This document shows positions 23,095 through 34,700 of a DNA stretch of 64,000 nt, piece by piece (the first letter of the stretch is position 1; the number at the start of each line of letters is the position of its first letter). The notes under the pieces were generated by a model. It did no database searches, was not told where the DNA came from, and was given only the letters and a program-made list of their open reading frames with translations. The position numbers were made by a program, and so were the translations under genes. Source of the stretch: Ischnura elegans (Eukaryota; Arthropoda; Insecta; Odonata; Coenagrionidae). The DNA lies in contig NC_060258.1 in assembly GCF_921293095.1 (NCBI RefSeq), positions 3,224,001 through 3,288,000 on the forward strand, in the 5' to 3' direction.

Positions 23095-23486
23095 TATTAG
23101 GGACTTACAGTCCCTATAGGGAATAGCTATCCCTATAGGGAATGGGTGTCCCTATAGGGAATGGGTGTCCCTATAGGGAATGGGTGTCCCTATAGGGAAT
23201 GCGTGTCCCTATAGGGAATGGTAGTCCCCATTGCCAATTCCCTATAAGGAATTTTAATGGGTATTTTCAATGGGGAATTACATTCCCTATAGGGAATAAC
23301 TGTCCCTATAGGGAATGGGTGTCCCTACAGGGAATGGTAGTCCCCATTGCCAATTCCCTATAAGGAATTTTAATGGGTATTTTCAATGGGGAATTACATT
23401 CCCTATAGGGAATAACTGTCCCTATAGGGAATTGGTGTCCCTATAGGGAATGGGTGTCCCTATAGGGAATGGGTGTCCCTATAAGG
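23095..23486. repeat. 19-bp array and repeated end modules, right subterminal
   Basis: Many units of CCCTATAGGGAATGGGTGT with period 19 occur; the core TTCCCTATAGGGAA is palindromic. A module of about 60 bp beginning GGTAGTCCCCATTGCCAATT appears at about 23219, 23335 and, beyond the MITE, 23975. The right end was therefore duplicated in steps. Confidence 0.9.
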
Positions 23487-23964
23487 CAGTGGTTCCCAAC
23501 CTTTTCTTGTTTGAGGCACCCTTGGAAAGCCTTTCAAAAGTTCCCGGCACCCTTATAAGGAAATAGATATTTAAAATCTCCGTAGCTTTTTTATTATTGT
23601 TTATTTATTTGTTTCATTTCGAGAGTTTGCATGCAACAGCACCTTATACCTAGATGATATGAGAATACTGTTTACACTGATTCTGCCTTAATAAAAAAAT
23701 AGTATTACGATACAAATATGTAATTGTGACAAGTTTTACTGTAGTGGTTTATACGCGTCAATCCACAACCCTCACTGAGGAACGGGTGGGGTGAGGTGGG
23801 ATGGAGAAGGACTCTCCGCTATCTCGGTAGTCCCCTCCCTCCCTCCCCCTCTCCCGCCAAGAGAGAATGACGTTAGTGCAATTTTTTCCCCGAAATTTTG
23901 GCGGCACCCTCAAAAGATCTCACGGCACCCCTTAATGCCGCGGCACACCGGTTGGGAACCACTG
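23487..23964. mobile_element. hAT-type MITE nested in the array
   Basis: The 478-bp unit begins CAGTGGTTCCCAACC and ends with its inverse, GGTTGGGAACCACTG. The flanks CTATAAGG (23479-23486) and CTATAGGG (23965-23972) form an 8-bp target duplication with one mismatch. The termini and 8-bp duplication are characteristic of the hAT superfamily. No coding frame is present, so it is non-autonomous. Confidence 0.9.
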
Positions 23965-24053
23965 CTATAGGGAATGGTAGTCCCCATTGCCAATTCCCTA
24001 TAAGGAATTTTAATGGGTATTTTCAATGGGGAATTTTTAACAGGGATTATTAA

Positions 24054-27000
24054 TTGTTAGTTATTCATTTCTGTAATTTTATTTTTAGATGACCAATATC
24101 TATTGTATTTCTGCTACCTAGTGGTAACAGACATTTGGTTCTACTGACATTTTTTTCTAAAATATATATTTTTATGTTGGTAATATGGTATTAAAAAATA
24201 TTTACTTGATGCTCTTAGTAATGGATTTTTTAGTGTATTTCTTAAGGGAAAATAATTATAACTTTGCCACACCATGTCAGTTGGTACAACCAGATTAACC
24301 ATCCAGATTTTTTAACTTTTTCCCGTAATGTATGAATAGAATATAATTATTTCATCTTATCTGAAATAGTCTAATTATAACTGGATTTTAAAAAAGATTT
24401 TATAGTGGAGGTACAAATATAACATGTTAATTCCTTACTGATTATTACATGTAAATAATAATATTGGATAATGAACACATATTTATGAGAAAAACTATTA
24501 ATGTCTGAATTATTCCCATTCATACCTGTTGGTTTATCTCTGTATTTGAATGGCAATATATCCTCACTTGTGGTATTTTCTGTTTTCATTTCTTTTGCGT
24601 GAAATTGTCTTTGCAATTATCTGTATTTTTTAAATATGTCCATGCATGATACAATATGGAACCAATACACAACATTGTGGCTACGAGGTGGAATGCCCGA
24701 AATCCATTACTAATATGCTAATATTCTCTTATTTTCCAAATCATGAAATTTTTTTCAATGAATTTGCTATCCCACTGATAAAATGTCTGCAATTTGAGAT
24801 ATTATAAATAACTTGACAACAAATAAAGATCAAACTAATTACTTTTTCTGATTCCCATTTTGTCTGGTGTAGAATGTAAGCGGCATTTAATGCTGAGGTC
24901 AGATGAATCTATTATGATGTCTTATATCATTTTTCCGTTCTAATTCAATGAGGGGTTAATGTTGAGATCATGCATGGGATAAAAAAATCAAGTCCTCTTG
25001 AAATATGTATGATGTTCACTGCTTGGTCTATTTACTCCTTACATTCAAGCAAAAGGGAAGTTGGACGATGGCAAAATTGATGAAGTGCTTTGGGCAATAT
25101 ATGTATAAGATAAAATAATTGAAAGTCATATTGAGCGTCAAAAATTTCCATAACTTATCTCCCTTCGGATTTGCGTTTCCTTACAATTGGAATATGTTGA
25201 GTGATTTCAATGCAATCCTGAGAATGTCATTCTTAGCAAAGGATATTCTATCCTGCTCGATATTATTGAGCAGTCCACTGCAATACTGAATTTTAAACAA
25301 AAAACCTATTTCTCTCAGGTATCAATGTAGGTCAAAAATTTAATTTCACTCTACTTTGGTAAACTTTAACGAGTTTTCCCTTGCAATGAGGGAAGAAGAA
25401 TATCCCGTGATTCTTTGCACACGAAGTCAATGGTTAGTTGCAATGAATCAGGGCTAGACGAGAATTATCGGTCAAAATTCACTAAACAGTCAATTGCCCA
25501 AATGACTATGCCAGGTGGGAGTTGAATTTCAACAAATTAATAAGTACATTAAGAATTAATACATTCATGGGACATCCCCTACATCTCCTGCTCGATTCTG
25601 TGAAGTATTACTGACCAGAAAACTGCCAATATAGTGTGTACAGCAACAAGTCACCCGTCGCTGCGACTTGATCCGAATACCTGGTCTTTTCAATTGAATG
25701 ATACTTTATCCACTACACCACCGAAAAGATTTTGGCCTTTTGCATTTTAAATAGCCAATATTTCTGCTGTGTCACACCGGATGTACTTATATCGATGTGT
25801 ATTTCAATAAAATCGACTTTGCTCTTCCTTATGAATGCATTAAGTACCATTTATTTCTAACTTCTAGTCAAAGCAAATATAATGGTAAAACATTTAACCT
25901 GTTCATTTCATATGAAATGTAGCTATTTTTGTTTCATGCATTTGTGATACCATCATTCTTTGGGATTCCTTGTAATTGTAGGGCCTATTGATTACGAAGG
26001 CTGTTTATTCATCAAGTCTTTCATTGGATTGAACCCTAATCCAAGGAGGATTTGGGTTTTTTAAATTATATATTGTTTCACGACTTTACAGCATTTTTTA
26101 TTTATGGCAATGTTAATGGTTACTCGTTAATTTCTGTAATTTTATTGTTTTATTAGCAATAATATATAGCTGGTGCTAAATTTTTCAATTCTGTTTACAT
26201 AAGGTATAAATTTTTAAGAGTAAAAATAATAATTATCGGGCATAACACAATAATATTGTTATTATAAGGCATTTCCTTGTAATCCAAGGAGGATTAAACT
26301 CATATTTAATGGCTGATTTTAAATCGCAGGACAGCATATTATGCCTAGTTGTGGTAGTGCATATAAGTCTGATATGGGGAGACGACCGGCCTTATGTATT
26401 TATGTTTCAATGTTTTTACATAATGTGGTGAAAAAGGAACCAAAAGTGAAGGATCTTACCAATTTGTCAGACAATCCACAGATGGGGAAGTGTGGTATTT
26501 TTCACAGTTATGGAGGCAATTAACTTCAGCAATGGAATTAAAGGTCAGAAACTGAACATGAATGAAGGCCCCCGCTATGTTTCGTTGATGTCTTAATTGA
26601 ATGGAAGGCAAAGTATGGAAACTAGAGCATTGAGCGAGTACCAACAATAAAATGTTGGGATCTCCCCATTATTGAAATAGTGTCAGTCTATGATAATGGC
26701 ACATAAGAGCCACATCTTAATGATTTTTTCCTTTAAAATCCAGAGTACGAAATGAATTATGGAAAAGGCTTCATACCTTAGAACATTGAGTATCACTTAT
26801 TAACTGTAGCTGTGACTTCCTGAAGTAATGAATGTATAAATAGAATATTCCCATTTTAAATTTGAGCAATAATTTACATGGGTACTTAAAGAATAGTGTA
26901 AATATTAATTAAATACCCGTCAGAAGGCTGTAAAACTCACCAATTTGAACCATTTATATGAGTAATTTTGTAAGGGAGGGCCCACGCACCTCCCACCTAC

Positions 27001-27223
27001 CCTGGCGGGTGTTACACACCCTCAGGACCCTGGGGTTTTACACCCGACACCTCCCCTGGCCCTAATTCCTAGCTGCGCCCCTGCTTCATGGGATATGGTG
27101 GGCACCTTTGCCCCCTCATTTAACGCACTGTCGGATGACCAGAGACACGACTGATGAGATCATGTGACACCCATTGCTCAAAATTACGACGTGGCCTAAC
27201 CACAGTTATAAGGTAACTTTATC
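24054..27223. other. AT-rich intergenic stretch with SINE and MITE fragments
   Basis: No gene is supported. AATCCAAGGAGGATT occurs at about 26038 and 26281 and may be a target duplication around some 230 bp. Sequence at 25793-25860 recurs at about 80% identity at 28158-28220. A MITE end (CCTAGCTGCGCCCCTG) lies near 27068-27083. A 60-codon plus ORF at 26341-26523 has no recognised family. Confidence 0.4.
25660..25735 (-). repeat. tRNA-derived SINE-like fragment
   Basis: On the minus strand GGTGGTGTAGTGGATAAAG resembles a tRNA A-box region. It is followed at tRNA-like spacing by CAGGTATTCGGATCAAGTC, which resembles a B box. It lacks a full cloverleaf, so I call a SINE remnant, not a tRNA gene. 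Confidence 0.5.
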
Positions 27224-27525
27224 CAGGGGCGCAGCTAGGAATTAAGGCTGGTTGGGGGGGTTTAGGTGCAACTAATATCGGAGTGTGTGGGGGTTTAGTA
27301 TACCACCCGGGATGAGCGGTAGGTGCGAGATTAATAAATTGCCGAATTTTAAAGATACATGGTGGAAAATGATGAGTTTTTCCGGTTTCTGAGGGATATT
27401 TTATTCATCCTTACACTATTATATTAGTAATATCAATCCAATTAAGTATAATGGATTAAACTTAAAAATTCTCTGAGCTCTGGAAGGGGTTCTGTCCCCC
27501 AAAATCCCCCCTCGCTGCGCCACTG
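27224..27525. mobile_element. hAT-type MITE, 302 bp
   Basis: The ends CAGGGGCGCAGC and GCTGCGCCACTG are inverted copies with one mismatch. The flanks ACTTTATC (27216-27223) and ACCTTATC (27526-27533) are an 8-bp duplication with one mismatch. No open frame is present. A related end lies near 27068-27083. Confidence 0.8.
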
Positions 27526-28714
27526 ACCTTATCCACCATCGTATTAATTTTTTACTGATGTCTGTATTCCTTTATTTCCATATTTATAACCATGTAAAGA
27601 GAGCCCTGGCCCAGAGGAAGGAGGGACACGGATTAACTCTCTAGCAGAACATTTCGTTCCTTAACTGTTTGCTGTATCTAATTTGGTACCAGACGCAAGG
27701 GCGTACCCAGGATCGTAACTAGGGGGGAGGGGTGCGTGCCATGGTTTTTCAAGTTGTAGTTAAGTTTTAAGAGGGCATCGGGAAGAGAATGCAGTTGTAC
27801 ACAAAAACCTCAAAACAAACTTCTAATAGGTATATGCTTCTTCCCATTGTTGGTGACATTCCCCACAAAAAAACATATCTAGCAATCTTACCTATAAGTT
27901 AGTTAACGCTATGAATACTGGACTTGACACCGATACCAGAACTACCTAATGGAGTCATTTTGACTCCTAACTTACAATTGTTTATTTTTGCGGTTCATAT
28001 CTGCTTCAATTGTTACAGTTGAAATTATTTTTTCTCACATGTTACATTGCTTTAACAATCAGAGAGTGCCGCCCGCCAATTTTAAAGCCCCACTGAAAAA
28101 TCCAGCCATTTTAATTGAACTCCCATTTTTTTTAAACAATGGAATCAAAAATATAATTATATCGATGTGTATTTCATTATAATGGACTTTTCTCTTCATT
28201 ATGAATGAGTTGAGTAACATAAATTGCAAAATTTTAAATATATATTTAAACAAGGATATCCTATTGATTTTTTTAATGAAAAAGTTGTAACAAATAAAGT
28301 GCCGCCATAAATGCATAATATTGTTTTTATTACGCTCAATTTGAGCTATTTACACCGGGGAAATCATAAAAAAGCATTTCCCCAAGCAAATTATCCAAAA
28401 TCCTGGATGATAAAAAGGGTCACTGCAACCTCAACGAACGGTTCTTTCCTCCAAAGAATTTTCACACGAAGTAGGCTGAGAAAAGGGTGCCCGTAGCTGC
28501 AGAGGACTTTTTGTCCTCGAGACATGAAAAGAACTCTTTTTCCATTGAGCAGTTGATTTTCGAAATGAAGGAGCCACTAAGCAGTAGACTGGAAAAGTAC
28601 CACGGGCGAAATATTCCTGCTACACGCAAATAAAGTCAATAAAATAGATAGAGGTAACATAATGTCCATGGCAATCCTCACTTATAGGATTAGTAGGACG
28701 TAACATTACACCCA
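27526..28714. other. MITE fragments, no gene
   Basis: GGGCGTACCCAGGAT near 27700 looks like another MITE end. The second copy of the 25793 repeat is at 28158-28220. No exon or RNA gene is seen before the satellite begins. Confidence 0.4.
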
Positions 28715-31700
28715 TGGCACGCACATCATTGAGGCAAATGAGTGCATTCGGCCACACTGATCGCCAAACATTGTTCACTGTCCAGTGACTGGGAAAACTA
28801 ATGTGTGAAACTCATGCACGGATAGACCACAGCCGGATAGTCAGGAGAATGCAAAACATAACGAGCCAAACGAGTACATTTAGCCACACCGAACGTTCAC
28901 TTTTGCAAACTGTCCAGTGACTGAGAAAAGTGATGTGTGAAACTCATACACGGATAAACCACAGCCAGAAAATATGGAGTATGCCACACATGGCGACCCA
29001 AATGAGTGCATTCGGCCACACTTCACGGTCACCCGTGCTCACTGTCCAGTGACTGGGAAAAATAATGTTTGATACTCATGCACGGATAAACCACAACCGG
29101 ATAATTAGGAGTCTGCCGACAATCATGAGGCCAATGAGTGCATTCGGCCACACTGTTCGCCAACCTTTGTTTAATGTCCAGTGACTGGGTAAGTTGAAGT
29201 GTTTATCTTATGCACGGATAAATCACAGCCGGATAATCAGGAGTCGCCGCAATGACGAACGAAATGAGTGCATTCGGCCACACTGAACGCTCACCTTTGT
29301 TCACTCACAAGTGATTGGGAAAACTTAAGTGTGGACTCATGCACGGATAAACAACAGCCGGATTATCAGGAGTCTGCCGTACATGATGAGGCAAATGAGT
29401 TCATTCGGCCACAGTGATGGCTTAACTTTGTTCACTGTCAAGTGACAGGAAAAGCTAGGGTGTGAAACTCATGCTAACGCTCACCTTTGCTCACTGGACA
29501 GTGAGCAAAGGTGAGCCTTAAGTATAGCCTAATGCACTCATTTCGCTCCTCATGTGCGGCGACTCCTGATTATAAGGCTGTGGTTTATCCGTGCATGAGT
29601 TTAAAACTTTAGCTTTACAAGTCACTTGACAGTAAACAAAGTTTAGCCATCACTGCGTCCGAATGCACTCATTTGCCTAATGATGTGCGGCAGACTCCTG
29701 ATTATCCGGCTGTGGTTTATCTGTGCATGAGTTTCAAACCTTACTATTCCCAGTCACGGGACAGTGAGCAAGGTAAGCCTTCATTGTTGCCGGATGCACT
29801 CATTTGGCTCGCCATGGGTGGCATACTCCTGATTATACGGCTGTGATATATCCGTGCATGAGTTTCACACATTAGCTTTCTCAGTCACTGGACAGTGAGC
29901 AATGGTGAGCGTTCAGTGTGGCTGAATGCAATTATTTGGCACGCCATGTTTGGAATACTCCTCATTATCCGGCTGTTGTTTATCCTTCCATGTGTTTCAC
30001 ATAATACTTCTCCCAGGCACTGGACAGTGAGCAAAGGTTGGCGATCAGTGTGGCCAAATGCACTCATTTGCGTCATGATGTACCGCAGACTCCTGATTAT
30101 CCGACTGATGTTTATCGGTGCATGAGTTAACCACTTTAGCTTTTCCAGTCACTTAACAGTAAACTAAGTTTACCCATCATCGTTGCCGAATGGTTGCCGC
30201 ACATGACGAGCGAAATGAGTGCATCAGACACAATGATGACTAAACTTTGTTTACTGATAAGTGACTGGAAAGCTAAAGTGTAAAACTCTTGCACCGATTA
30301 ACCACAGCCGGATAATCAGGAGTCTTCCCCACATCATGAGGCAAATGAGAGCATTCGGCCACACTGATCGCTAACCTTTGCTCACTGTCCAGTGACTGGG
30401 AGAAGTATTGTGTGAAACACATGCACGGATAAGTAAAAGCCGGATAATGAGGAGCGAAACATGGCGAGCCAAATGAGTGCATTCCGCCACACTGTACGCT
30501 CACCTTTGCTCACTGTCCAGTGACTGCGACAGCTAATGTGTGAAACACATGCACAGATAAACCACAGACGGATGATCAGGAGTCGCCGCACATGAAAAGC
30601 TAAATGAGTGCATTGAGCCAACGTGAACGGTCACCTTTGGTTACTGTCAAGTGACTGGGAAAAGTAATGTGTGAAACTCAGGCACGGATATGTTACAACC
30701 GGATAATCAGGAGTATGCCACCCATGACGAGCGAAATACCTGCATTTGGCCGCAGTGATGGGTAAACTTAGTTCACAATCATTTGACATGGGAACCTCAA
30801 GTGTGAAACTCATGCTGGATAAACCACAGACTGATAATCAGGAGTCGCCGCATATGGCGAGCGAAATGAGTGGATTCGGCAACATTGAACGCTCACCTTT
30901 GTTCACTGTCCAGTGAATGGGGTAACTAAAGTGGGGAACTCAAGCACGTACAAACCACTGCCGGAAAATCAGGAGTCCACCGCACATGATGAGGCAAATG
31001 TTTCTTTCCGCCAAAGTGATCGCCAAACATTGTTCACTGTCCAACGACTGGGAAAGTTAAGGTGTAAAAATTAATGCGCGGAAAAACCACGGCCTGATAA
31101 TCAGGAGTCGCCACACAGGACGAGCGAAATGAATGCATTTAGCCAGCGTGAAAGTAAGCCTTTGGTTACTGTCAAGTGACTGGGAAAAGTATTGTGCTCA
31201 TGCACGGATATATAACATCCGGATTATCAGGGGTGTGCTACCCATGGCGAGTCAAATGAGTGCTCTCGGCAAACACTGAGCGCTTCCCTTGCTCACCTTC
31301 CCATGACTGGGAATAGTAAGGTTTGAGACTCATGCACGGATAAACCACAGCCGGATAATCAGGGGTCTTTAGCACATCATGAGGAAATGATTGCGTTCGG
31401 CCACAGTGATCGCCAACCTTTGTTCAATGTCCAGCGACTGGGAAAGCTAAAGCTTAAAACTCCTGGACGGATAACCACAGGCGCATAATTAGGTGTCACC
31501 GCACATGACAGGCGAAATGAATGCATTCGCCACATGGAACTGATGGTGATGGCTGAACTTTGTTCACAGTCAAGTTACTGATAAGCTAAAGTGTTAAACT
31601 AATGCACGGATAAACCACAGCCTGGTAATCAAGAGTCGCCGTACATGAGGAGCGAAATGAGCACATCATGAGGAAATGAGTGCATTCGGCCACACTGATC

Positions 31701-34700
31701 GCCAACTTTTGTTCACTGTCCAGTGACTGGGAAAGCTAAGTGTGAAACTTACACATTTAAACCACAGCCGTATAATCAGGAGTCGCCTCATAGGACGAGC
31801 AAAATGAGCGCATTTTGCCGCACGGAACGATCACCATTGTTCACTGTCCAGTGATTGGTAAAAAACTAGAGTGTGGATTTCACTCCAGGATAAACCACAG
31901 CCATATTATCAGGAATATGCCACACATGGCGAGCCAAATGAATGAATTCGGTCACACTGATTGCTCACCTTTGTTCATTGTCCTGTGACTGGGAAAAGTA
32001 ATGTTTGAAACTCGTGCACGAATAAACCACAGCTGGATAATCAGGAATCTACCGCACATCATTAGGCAAATGAGTTCAATCCCCCAAAGTGATGGCTAAA
32101 CTTTGTTCACTGTCAAGTGACTGAGAAAGCTGAAGTGTGTAACTCATGCTTTATTTACCACAGACGGATAATCAGGAGTCGCCACATAACAATATGCAAA
32201 AGAGTGCATTCGGCCACACTGATCGCCAACATTTCTTAAATGTCCAGTGACTGGGTACGCTAAAGCGTGAAATTATTGTACGGAAAAACAACAGGCGGAT
32301 AATCTGTGGTCACTGAACGGAACGAGCGAAAAGGATGCATTTGGCCATACCGAGAGCTCACCTTTGTTCACTGTCCAGTGACAGGGGAAACTAAGGTTGG
32401 GACTTTAGCACGTATAAACCACAGCCGTATAATCAGGAGTCCACCGCACATGATGAGGCAAATGAGTCTTTCCGCCAAAGTGATCGCCAAACTTTGTTCA
32501 CTATCCAGTGATTCTAAAAACTAAAGTATATATTTCATGTATGGATACACAACAGCCGGATAATGTGTTGTCGCCGCTCAGGACGAGCGAAAAAAGTACA
32601 TTCTGCCATTTTGATAGCTCGACTTTGTTCAGTGCCCAGTGAATGGGAAAGCTGAAGTGCGAAACTCATTCACGTCGCAATCACTCAATAGTCGCCACAC
32701 ATGACGTGCGACATGAGAGCATTCGGCCTCAGTGATGGCTAAACTATGTTCACTGTCAGGCGGCAGGGAAAGCTAGGGTGTGAAACTCATGCACCGGTAA
32801 ACAACAGCCTGATAATCAATAGTTTCCGCAATTGATGTGCGAAATTAGAGCATTCGGCCTGACTGAACACTCACCTTGTTTCCCTGGCAAGTGACTTGGG
32901 AAATTGAAAAGTTGAACTCATTCACGGATAAACCATAGGCGGATAATCATGCGCGCACATGACTAGCGAAAGGTGTATATTTAGCCAACATGAACGATCA
33001 CCTTTGGTTACGATCAAGTGTCTCTGAAAAATAATGTGTAAAACTCATGCACGGATAAATTACAGCCAGATAATCAGAAGTATGCTACACATGGCGAACC
33101 AAATGAGTGCTTTCGGAAACACTGAACGTTTACTTTGCTCACTGTCCCGTGACTGGGAATAGTAAGGTTTGAAACTCTAAGCACGGATAAACCACAGCCG
33201 GATAATCAGGGCGTCTTCCGCACATCATGAGGCAAATGAGTGCATTCGGCCACACTGATCGCCAAACCTTTGTTCACTGTCTAGTGACTAGAAAAGCTAA
33301 AGCGTGAAACTCCTGGATGGATAAACCACAGGCGGATAATCAAGACTGCCGCACATGACAGAAGAAATGAGTGCATTCGGCTACAGTGATGGCTAAACTT
33401 TGTTCACAGTCAAGTGATTGGTAAAGCTAAAGTGTGAAACTCATGCACGGATAAAACACACCCTGATAATCAGGAGAAGCCGCACATGAGAAGCGAAATG
33501 AGCACGTCATAAGGCAAATGAGTGCATTTGGCCACACTGATCGCAAACCTTTGTTCACTGTCAAGTGACTGGTGAAGCTAAAGTGTTAAACTCATCCACG
33601 GTTAAACCATTGCCCGATAATCAGGAGTCGCCGAATATGAGAACCGAAATGAGTGCTTTAGGCTATACATAACGCTCGCCTTTGCTCACTGTCGAGTACG
33701 TGGGAAATATAAATTTTGAAACTCATATACGGATAAACCACAGCCGTAAGATCAGGAGTTTGCCGAACATAAAGAGGCATATGTGTGCATTCGGCCACAC
33801 TGAAAGCTCAACTTTGTTCTTTTGTGCACGGAATAACCACAGCCGGATAATCAGGAATATGTGGCTCGTGATAAGACACATGAACGACTAGGCCAGACCA
33901 ATCGCTCACCTTTGTTCACTGTCCAGTGATTTTGTAAACTTAAGTACGGATTTCATGTATGGATAAACAACAGCCGGATAATCTGTTCTCGCCACACAGG
34001 ACGAGCAAAAAGAGTGCATTCAGCCATACTGAACGCTCAACATTGTTCAGTGTCTAGTGACTGCGAAAGCTAAAGTGTGAATTTCATTTACAGATGAAAT
34101 TCACAGATACACTTTAGCTTTACCAGTCACTTGACTGCGAAAAAAGTCTACCCTTCACTGCAGCCAAATGCACTCATTTCTCCTGTCATGTGCGGCGACT
34201 CATGATTATACGCCTGTGGTTTTTCCATCGAGGAGTTTCACGCTTTAGCTTTTCTAGTTACTGGACAGTGAACAAAGGTTTGCCGATCAGTGTGGCCGAA
34301 TGCACTCATTTTCCTCATCATGTGCGGAAGACCCCTGGTTATCCGGCTGTGGTTTATCCGTGCATGACTTATAAACATAACTTTTCCCAGTCATGGGACA
34401 GTAAGCAAAGTTAAGCGTTCAGTGTTGTCGAATGCACTCATTTTGCTCGCCACGTATTGCATACTCCTGATTATCCGGCTGTAATTTATCCGTACATGAG
34501 TTTTACACATTACTTTTTCCAGACACTTGACAGTAATCAAAGGTGATCGTTCACGTTGGCTAAATATACTCCTTTCGCTCGTCATTAGCGTTGACTTTTC
34601 ATTATCCACCTATTGTATATGCGTTCATGAGTTCAACTTTTCAATTTCCCAAGTCACAGACAGTGAAACAAGGTGAGCGTCCAGTGTGGCCGAATTCTCT

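Larger units (their letters stand above)
20467..24053. mobile_element. Decayed piggyBac-like element with subterminal arrays
   Basis: TTAA at 20467-20470 and 24050-24053 bracket inverted ends that share TCCCTGTTAAAAATT, followed by CCCATT-rich sequence. Inside, a minus-strand relic (about 22430-23010) matches piggyBac transposase. Both subterminal regions carry tandem arrays: 31-bp units on the left, and 19-bp units with repeated end modules on the right. A hAT-type MITE is nested in the right array. A short plus-strand ORF pair lies upstream of the relic. The TTAA target and the transposase together support a piggyBac origin. Confidence 0.65.

Noticed and set aside
25660..25735. Functional tRNA gene
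   Set aside because: A- and B-box-like words are present, but no complete cloverleaf or acceptor stem pairing was found; a SINE remnant fits better.
26341..26523. A second THAP-like start (MPSCGSAYKSD)
   Set aside because: The second Cys of the C-x2-4-C pair and the FFRFP-type motif are missing.
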